From contig JASBUR010000051.1 in assembly GCA_030147805.1 (NCBI GenBank), positions 16,963 through 80,962 on the forward strand: a stretch of 64,000 nucleotides of DNA, written 5' to 3'. This stretch comes from Sphingomonadaceae bacterium (lineage in GTDB: Bacteria > Pseudomonadota > Alphaproteobacteria > Sphingomonadales > Sphingomonadaceae). Positions 56,238 to 64,000 of this stretch are shown in pieces. The notes under the pieces were generated by a model. The model was not told the DNA's origin. It worked only from the letters and a program-made list of their open reading frames with translations, and did not search any database. The position numbers and the translations under genes were made by a program. Every line of letters begins with the position of its first letter. Position 1 is the first letter of the stretch.

Positions 56238-58991
56238 ATGCTCGATTTCGTCGGCGGCTTCGCCAAACGCATCTTCGGCTCCTCGAACGATCGCTACGTC
56301 CGTTCGCTGCAGCCGACCGTCGCCAAGATCAACGCGCTCGAGCCGACGATCTCGGCGATGTCCGACGACGAGCTGCGCGGCCAGACCGCCAAGTTCCGCG
56401 CCCGCCTCGCCGCAGGCGAGACGCTCGACGACCTGCTGCCCGAGGCGTTCGCCACGGTGCGCGAGGCGGCGAGGCGCACGCTGGGCCAGCGGCACTATGA
56501 CGTGCAGCTGATCGGCGGCATCGTCCTCCACCGCGGCGAGATCGCCGAGATGCGCACCGGCGAGGGCAAGACGCTGGTGTCGACGCTCGCCGCCTATCTC
56601 AACGCCATCGAGGGCAAGGGCGTCCACGTCGTCACGGTGAACGACTATCTCGCCCGCCGCGACTCCGGCTGGATGGGGCTCGTCCACAACTTCCTCGGGC
56701 TGACCGTCGGCGTCGTCGTGCCCAACATCTCCGACGAGGCGCGCCGCGCCGCCTATCAGGCCGACATCACCTACGCGACCAACAACGAGCTCGGCTTCGA
56801 CTATCTGCGCGACAACATGAAATATTCGCGCGACGCGATGGTGCAGCGGCCGTTCAATTTCGCGATCGTCGACGAGGTCGATTCGATCCTCATCGACGAG
56901 GCGCGCACGCCGCTGATCATCTCGGGCCCGACCGACGACAAGTCGGGGATGTACATGGCGGTCGACGCGGTGGTGAAGCAGTTCGTCGCCGAGGATTACG
57001 AGATCGACGAGAAGCAGAAGTCGATCATCCTGACCGAAGCGGGCACCGAGAAGGCCGAGCGCATGCTCGAGGCCGCCGGGCTGCTCGAGGGCGCCAACCT
57101 CTACGACTTCGAGAACACGCAGGCGGTCCACCACCTCAACCAGTCGCTGCGTGCCAACCTGATGTTCCGGCGCGATACCGACTATATCGTGCGCGACGGC
57201 AAGATCGTCATCATCGACGAGTTCACCGGCCGGATGATGGACGGCCGCCGCTGGTCCGACGGCCTTCACCAGGCGGTCGAGGCGAAGGAAGGCGTCAACA
57301 TCCTTCCCGAGAACCAGACGCTCGCGACGATCACCTTCCAGAATTATTTCCGCATGTACCCCAAGCTCGGCGGCATGACCGGCACCGCGGCGACCGAGGC
57401 GGCGGAATTCTTCGACATCTACAAGCTCAACGTCGTCGAGATTCCGACCAACGTCCCGGTGCAGCGCAAGGACGTCGATGACGAATTCTACAAGAATTCG
57501 CAGGAGAAATACCGCGCGATCGTCAAGAGCATCCGCGAGGCGCAGGAGAAGGGCCAGCCCGTTCTCGTCGGCACCGTGTCGATCGAGAAGTCGGAGATGC
57601 TGTCCGAATATCTGACCAAGGAAGGCGTCCAGCACAATGTGCTCAACGCGCGCTTCCACGAACAGGAAGCGCATATCGTGGCGCAGGCCGGCCGGCTCGG
57701 CGCCGTCACCATCGCCACCAACATGGCGGGCCGCGGCACCGACATCCAGCTTGGTGGCAACATCGAGGCGCGGATCGACACCGAACTCGCCGACCTGCCC
57801 GAGGGGCCCGAGCGCGAGGCCGCGATCGCGCGGATCAAGGCCGAGGTGATGGAACAGCGCGATCTCGTGCGCGCCGCCGGCGGCCTGTTCGTGCTGGCGA
57901 CCGAGCGCCATGAGTCGCGGCGTATCGACAACCAGCTGCGCGGCCGGTCGGGCCGGCAGGGCGATCCCGGCCTGTCGCGCTTCTACCTCAGCCTCGACGA
58001 CGACCTGCTGCGCATCTTCGGCCAGCAGAACATGCTGACGCGGCTGATGAACTCGGGGCTCGAGGAGGGCGAGGCGATCGTCCACCCGTGGATCTCGAAG
58101 GCGATCGAGACCGCGCAGAAGAAGGTCGAGGCGCGCAACTACGACATCCGCAAGCAGCTGCTGCAGTATGACGACGTCATGAACGACCAGCGCAAGGTCG
58201 TTTACGAGCAGCGTCAGGACGTGATGGATTCGGACGCGGTCGGCGACGTCGTCGTCGACATGCGCCACGATACGATCAACGACGTCATCGCGCTGCATTG
58301 CCCGCCCAACACCTATCCCGAGCAGTGGGACGTCGAGGGGCTGCGCGCCGACCTCGCGAACAAGCTCGCGCTCGAGCTGCCGATCGACGACTGGGTCAAG
58401 GAGCAGGCGGTCGACCAGGAGATTTTCGTCGAGCGGATCATCGCGGCGGCCGACGCGGCGATGGCGGCGAAGGCCGAGGGTATCGAGCCGGCGACCTGGG
58501 TGCAGATCGAAAAGAACTTCCTCCTCCAGGCGATCGACCACCATTGGAAGGAACATCTGGCGACGCTCGACGCGCTGCGCGCCGTCATCCACCTGCGCGC
58601 CTATGCACAGAAGACGCCGATCAACGAGTATAAGAGCGAGGCCTTCGCGCTGTTCGAGCGCATGCTCGGGCTGATCCGCGAGGACGTGACGCGGATGCTG
58701 GCGCACGCCCAGTTCAACTTCTCGCCCCCGGCCGAGCTCGAGGAGTTCAACCCTGGCGGCTTCATCACCACGCACATCGACCCGCTGACCGGCCAGAACG
58801 AAGCCGAGGGGCCGCTGTACATGCACCTCAGCCCCGAACAGTTCGACCGCGCGCAGTCGGCAGCGGCGTCGTTGGGGGCAGGTTTCGACGCGGCGGATCC
58901 CTCGACCTGGTCGAGCTTCGTGACGCGCAACCAGCCCTGTCCGTGCGGATCGGGCCAGAAGTTCAAGCACTGTCACGGCGCCATCGTCTAG
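56238..58991 (+). CDS. secA: Preprotein translocase ATPase SecA
   Basis: A 917-residue motor that drives proteins through SecYEG. Motifs: [20 protein letters not shown] (Walker A), [32 protein letters not shown] (Walker B), [14 protein letters not shown], and [13 protein letters not shown]. The C-terminal SEC-C zinc tail [17 protein letters not shown] is complete, so SecB binding is likely. The ATG at 56238 begins the family N-terminus; the frame is open upstream. Confidence 0.97.
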   Translation: MLDFVGGFAKRIFGSSNDRYVRSLQPTVAKINALEPTISAMSDDELRGQTAKFRARLAAGETLDDLLPEAFATVREAARRTLGQRHYDVQLIGGIVLHRGEIAEMRTGEGKTLVSTLAAYLNAIEGKGVHVVTVNDYLARRDSGWMGLVHNFLGLTVGVVVPNISDEARRAAYQADITYATNNELGFDYLRDNMKYSRDAMVQRPFNFAIVDEVDSILIDEARTPLIISGPTDDKSGMYMAVDAVVKQFVAEDYEIDEKQKSIILTEAGTEKAERMLEAAGLLEGANLYDFENTQAVHHLNQSLRANLMFRRDTDYIVRDGKIVIIDEFTGRMMDGRRWSDGLHQAVEAKEGVNILPENQTLATITFQNYFRMYPKLGGMTGTAATEAAEFFDIYKLNVVEIPTNVPVQRKDVDDEFYKNSQEKYRAIVKSIREAQEKGQPVLVGTVSIEKSEMLSEYLTKEGVQHNVLNARFHEQEAHIVAQAGRLGAVTIATNMAGRGTDIQLGGNIEARIDTELADLPEGPEREAAIARIKAEVMEQRDLVRAAGGLFVLATERHESRRIDNQLRGRSGRQGDPGLSRFYLSLDDDLLRIFGQQNMLTRLMNSGLEEGEAIVHPWISKAIETAQKKVEARNYDIRKQLLQYDDVMNDQRKVVYEQRQDVMDSDAVGDVVVDMRHDTINDVIALHCPPNTYPEQWDVEGLRADLANKLALELPIDDWVKEQAVDQEIFVERIIAAADAAMAAKAEGIEPATWVQIEKNFLLQAIDHHWKEHLATLDALRAVIHLRAYAQKTPINEYKSEAFALFERMLGLIREDVTRMLAHAQFNFSPPAELEEFNPGGFITTHIDPLTGQNEAEGPLYMHLSPEQFDRAQSAAASLGAGFDAADPSTWSSFVTRNQPCPCGSGQKFKHCHGAIV

Positions 58992-59086
58992 GCGCCGACC
59001 TCTCATCAATGGCGGTGAGAGGGGGCGGGATTTGCGCTATGGCGGCCCCATGCTAACCCGCTCCGGTAGTTGAACGGGAACACAGC

Positions 59087-60367
59087 ATGAAGCGCGCGGC
59101 ACTGGCATTCATCCTGGCGCTGACGGCCACCGCCGCGCAGGCCGACACCGTCGTCGTCACCGCCGATCGCATGGTCGACGTCCTTGCCGGGCGCACCGTC
59201 GCCAACCCCGTCGTCGTCGTCACCGATGGCCGCATCAGCGCCGTCGGCACCGCCGACCGCATGCCGGCGCTGCCCGGCGATGCGCGCCGCGTCGCGTTGC
59301 CCGGGCTCACGCTCGTTCCCGGCCTCATCGACATGCACGTCCATCTCGGCGGCACGCCGCTGATCGGCGGCTACCGGCGGCTCGAATTCACCGACCAGTT
59401 CAACACCGTGCTCGGCGTTCCCAACGTCAAGGCGACGCTCGAAGCCGGCTTCACCACGGTGCGCAGCCTCGGCGAGGAGCATCATGCCGATGTCGCGCTG
59501 CGCCAGGCGATCGACGGCGGCTTCATCCCCGGGCCGCGCATCGTCGCCGCCACCTATGCGATCGGCGCCACCGGCGGCCACTGCGACGACAATACCAACG
59601 TACCCTCGATGGCGCGCACCGCGCCCGGCGTCGCCGACGGTCCCGAGGCGGTGCGCCACAAGGTGCGCGAGCTGCGCAAGCTCGGCGCGCAGGTGATCAA
59701 GGTCTGCGCCACCGGCGGCGTCTTCTCGCGCAATACCGATCCCGGCGCGCAGCAGATGACCTTCGAGGAACTGAAGATGGCCGCCGACGAGGCGCATATG
59801 CTCGGCATGAAGATCGCCGCGCACGCGCACGGCGCCGACGGCATCAGGGCGGCGATCAGGGCCGGCATCGACACCATCGAGCATGTCAGCTTCATCGATG
59901 CAGAGGGAATCAAGCTGGCCAAGGAGAAGGGTACCTGGCTCGGCTTCGACGTCTACAACACCGAATATACGCTCTCGGAGGGCGCGAAGAACGGCGTGCT
60001 CGAGGAGAATATCGAGAAGGAACGCCGCGTCGGCACGCTCCAGCGCGAGAATTTCCGCAAGGCGGTCGAGGGCGGTGCGAAGCATATCTTCAGCACCGAC
60101 GCTGGCATCTTTCCGCACGGCACCAACGCGAAGCAGTTCGCGGTGATGGTGCGCTTCGGCATGACGCCGCTGCAGGCGCTGCAGGCGGCGACCACCAACG
60201 CGGCGCAGGCGCTGGGCAGGGAGAAGGACGTCGGCGCCATCGCCGTCGGCCGCTTCGGCGACCTGATCGCCGTCGCCGGCGATCCGCTGGCCGACGTGAG
60301 CCTGCTCGAATCGGTGCCCTTCGTCATGAAGGGCGGTGAGGTCGTGAAGGACGCGCGAGCGCCGTAG
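59087..60367 (+). CDS. Exported amidohydrolase (imidazolonepropionase-like/prolidase-like)
   Basis: A 426-residue metal-dependent hydrolase with a signal peptide (ALAFILALTATAAQA). Metal sites: GLIDMHVHLGG (His pair), LGAQVIKVCATGGVFS (carbamylated Lys), KIAAHAHGADG (His), TIEHVSFID (His) and FSTDAGIFPHG (Asp). Close to enzymes that cut Xaa-Pro or Xaa-Arg/Lys dipeptides, so peptide hydrolysis in the periplasm is the best guess. Confidence 0.9.
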   Translation: MKRAALAFILALTATAAQADTVVVTADRMVDVLAGRTVANPVVVVTDGRISAVGTADRMPALPGDARRVALPGLTLVPGLIDMHVHLGGTPLIGGYRRLEFTDQFNTVLGVPNVKATLEAGFTTVRSLGEEHHADVALRQAIDGGFIPGPRIVAATYAIGATGGHCDDNTNVPSMARTAPGVADGPEAVRHKVRELRKLGAQVIKVCATGGVFSRNTDPGAQQMTFEELKMAADEAHMLGMKIAAHAHGADGIRAAIRAGIDTIEHVSFIDAEGIKLAKEKGTWLGFDVYNTEYTLSEGAKNGVLEENIEKERRVGTLQRENFRKAVEGGAKHIFSTDAGIFPHGTNAKQFAVMVRFGMTPLQALQAATTNAAQALGREKDVGAIAVGRFGDLIAVAGDPLADVSLLESVPFVMKGGEVVKDARAP

Positions 60368-60387
60368 GGCCAGCGCCGATTCCCCGC

Positions 60388-60416
60388 TTGACCGTCACGG
60401 GCGCGATGGCTATATG
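60388..60416 (+). promoter_or_regulatory. Promoter of the str operon
   Basis: TTGACC at 60388-60393, a 17-base gap and TATATG at 60411-60416: a strong sigma-70-type promoter placed in the gap before rpsL. The start would be near 60423, giving a leader of about 230 bases. Confidence 0.75.
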
Positions 60417-60654
60417 CCGCCCTCACCCGCGGGCTGGTGGTAGGCGCTCGTCCTAAACGCTGTTCCGCACGGGTGGAAACGACACATGAGTGTGTGGGGT
60501 CCGGTCGGTACCTTCGAGGTCGCTGACATCGCTCCATGACAGCACCCGCCGCAAGGCGGGAATTTGCTGTTGGCGCCATCGGCGCCCGTGCGCATGGGTT
60601 ACATGCAAGTTTCGGCCGCTCCGGCGGTCATAAGGTTCGAGGCTTAAACGCAGC
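60417..60654 (+). promoter_or_regulatory. Structured 5' leader of rpsL
   Basis: A long untranslated leader with at least two clear hairpins: CCCGCC-GCAA-GGCGGG (60545-60560), flanked by AGCA and TGCT that can extend the stem, and GGCGCC-ATC-GGCGCC (60572-60586). No open frame with a ribosome-binding site was found. The structure could carry attenuation or ribosomal-protein feedback. Confidence 0.5.
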
Positions 60655-61026
60655 ATGCCGACGATCAACCAGCTGATCCGCAAGGGTCGCGAGCCGCAGA
60701 AGGCGCGCAACAAGGTTCCGGCCCTCGAGGCCAATCCGCAGAAGCGCGGCGTTTGCACGCGCGTCTACACCACGACCCCGAAGAAGCCGAACTCGGCGCT
60801 TCGCAAGGTCGCCAAGGTGCGCCTGACCAACGGCTTCGAGGTCATCGGCTACATCCCCGGCGAGGGCCACAACCTGCAGGAGCACTCGGTCGTGCTCATC
60901 CGCGGCGGCCGCGTGAAGGATCTTCCCGGCGTCCGCTATCACGTTCTGCGCGGCGTGCTCGATACCCAGGGTGTCAAGGATCGCAAGCAGAGCCGTTCGA
61001 AGTACGGCGCCAAGCGGCCGAAGTAA
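60655..61026 (+). CDS. rpsL: 30S ribosomal protein S12
   Basis: A 123-residue decoding-centre protein. The sequence [39 protein letters not shown] and [14 protein letters not shown] is complete. The lysines whose change gives streptomycin resistance elsewhere (in TPKKPNS and RVKDLPG) are unchanged. First gene of the str operon. Confidence 0.98.
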   Translation: MPTINQLIRKGREPQKARNKVPALEANPQKRGVCTRVYTTTPKKPNSALRKVAKVRLTNGFEVIGYIPGEGHNLQEHSVVLIRGGRVKDLPGVRYHVLRGVLDTQGVKDRKQSRSKYGAKRPK

Positions 61027-61038
61027 GGAAGATTTGAG

Positions 61039-61509
61039 ATGGCTCGTCGTCGTCGCCCCGAAAAGCGCGAAATCCTTCCCGATCCCCGGTTCGGGGACGT
61101 CACCCTCACCAAGTTCATGAACATGGTGATGGAGCAGGGCAAGAAGTCCGTCGCGGAAAGCATCGTCTACACCGCGCTCGACGCGATCGAGGCGCGTGCG
61201 CGCCGCGAACCGATCGGCGTGTTCCACGATGCGCTCGCCAACGTCCGTCCGGGCATCGAGGTCCGCAGCCGCCGCGTCGGTGGCGCGACCTACCAGGTGC
61301 CGGTCGAGGTTCGTCCCGAGCGCAGCCAGGCGCTCGCGATCCGCTGGCTGATCGGCGCCGCGCGCAACCGCAGCGAGAACACCATGTCGGCGCGCCTGTC
61401 GGGCGAGCTGCTGGACGCCGCGAACAACCGCGGCACCGCCGTCAAGAAGCGTGAGGACACGCACCGGATGGCCGAAGCCAACCGCGCGTTCTCGCACTAC
61501 CGCTGGTAA
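61039..61509 (+). CDS. rpsG: 30S ribosomal protein S7
   Basis: A 156-residue head protein of the 30S subunit. Marks: [35 protein letters not shown], and [19 protein letters not shown] at the end. It is only 12 bases after rpsL, so the long S7-binding spacer used for feedback in E. coli is absent here. Confidence 0.98.
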   Translation: MARRRRPEKREILPDPRFGDVTLTKFMNMVMEQGKKSVAESIVYTALDAIEARARREPIGVFHDALANVRPGIEVRSRRVGGATYQVPVEVRPERSQALAIRWLIGAARNRSENTMSARLSGELLDAANNRGTAVKKREDTHRMAEANRAFSHYRW

Positions 61510-61533
61510 CAGGCCGGCTCAGGAGTATTTGAA

Positions 61534-63609
<2,076 letters not shown>

Positions 63610-63677
63610 CGTCGAGCGATCGGCTAAGGCCCCCGCTCCCGCGGGTACAATGAACTAACGCGCAAAGAGGCTAGACA

Positions 63678-64000
63678 ATGGCGAAAGCTAAATTCGAGCG
63701 GAACAAGCCGCACTGCAACATCGGCACCATCGGTCACGTCGACCATGGCAAGACCTCGCTGACCGCGGCGATCACGAAGGTGCTCGCCGAGTCCGGCGGC
63801 GCGACCTTCACCGCCTACGATCAGATCGACAAGGCGCCGGAGGAAAAGGCCCGCGGCATCACCATCTCGACGGCTCACGTCGAGTATGAGACGACGAACC
63901 GCCACTACGCCCACGTCGACTGCCCCGGCCACGCCGATTATGTGAAGAACATGATCACCGGCGCCGCGCAGATGGACGGCGCGATCCTCGTCGTCTCGGC
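63678..64000 (+). CDS. tuf: Elongation factor Tu, N-terminal part
   Basis: The first 107 codons of EF-Tu; the gene runs off the right edge. G motifs are [32 protein letters not shown] and [23 protein letters not shown] precedes the ATG. Fourth gene of the str operon. Confidence 0.97.
   Translation, partial: MAKAKFERNKPHCNIGTIGHVDHGKTSLTAAITKVLAESGGATFTAYDQIDKAPEEKARGITISTAHVEYETTNRHYAHVDCPGHADYVKNMITGAAQMDGAILVVS

Noticed and set aside
55968..59009. A 1013-codon minus-strand frame
   Set aside because: Antisense shadow of secA with repeated Asp/Val/Leu patterns that mirror the complementary codons.

Overview
The window looks like the chromosome of a sphingomonad (Alphaproteobacteria, Sphingomonadales). 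The evidence is high GC with strong third-position bias, dense operons full of ATGA overlaps, and core gene order known from this group: psp cluster with pspF; dapF-mtaB-ftsY-yciB; ffh-rpsP-rimM-trmD-rplS-leuCDB; ahcY-divL-tsaE-amgK-murU-addB-addA-trxA; argJ-secA; rpsL-rpsG-fusA-tuf. Short palindromic intergenic repeats of the kind common in sphingomonads also occur. I saw no tRNA, rRNA, CRISPR array, prophage or insertion sequence.

Layout. 1-3.3 kb: end of pckA, a J-domain protein, two PaaI-type thioesterases and sufE. 3.3-7.6 kb: an enlarged phage-shock locus. A small secreted or membrane protein, pspA, pspB, pspC and five further small membrane/coiled-coil proteins lie on the minus strand behind a near-perfect sigma-54 promoter; the activator pspF is divergent. 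7.7-10.8 kb: sodB, a secreted leucyl aminopeptidase and an exported protein of unknown role. 11.0-18.1 kb: coenzyme F420 genes. A luciferase-like oxidoreductase, npdG and fbiC on the plus strand converge on cofC, cofD, cofE and a sugar-isomerase-like gene on the minus strand, the latter just downstream of dapF-mtaB-ftsY-yciB. 21.8-31.1 kb: ffh, the S16/RimM/TrmD/L19 operon with a vapBC toxin-antitoxin pair inserted between rimM and trmD, then leuCDB and a DUF502 protein. 31.2-38.8 kb: asd, a GFA-family protein, an alpha/beta hydrolase, an M2 peptidase lipoprotein, a peroxiredoxin, YqgE and a D-aminoacylase-like enzyme. 38.9-53.0 kb: ahcY, a second PIN-domain pair, divL, tsaE, peptidoglycan-recycling genes amgK and murU, addB and addA split by a large inverted repeat, and trxA. 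53.0-60.4 kb: a GST, an AraC-type regulator, argJ, secA and an exported amidohydrolase. 60.4 kb to the end: the str operon with a promoter and a structured leader.

The most notable points are (1) the psp operon, in which PspB, PspC and four or five extra small membrane proteins share a C-terminal helix motif, driven by a sigma-54 promoter and punctuated by a GC-rich hairpin; (2) a nearly complete F420 biosynthesis set in a proteobacterium, with single-domain CofE and no dehydro-F420 reductase nearby; (3) two toxin-antitoxin pairs wedged into housekeeping operons; (4) a DivL-type kinase with tyrosine at the phospho-acceptor site. Function calls rest on motifs and family knowledge; no database search was possible.
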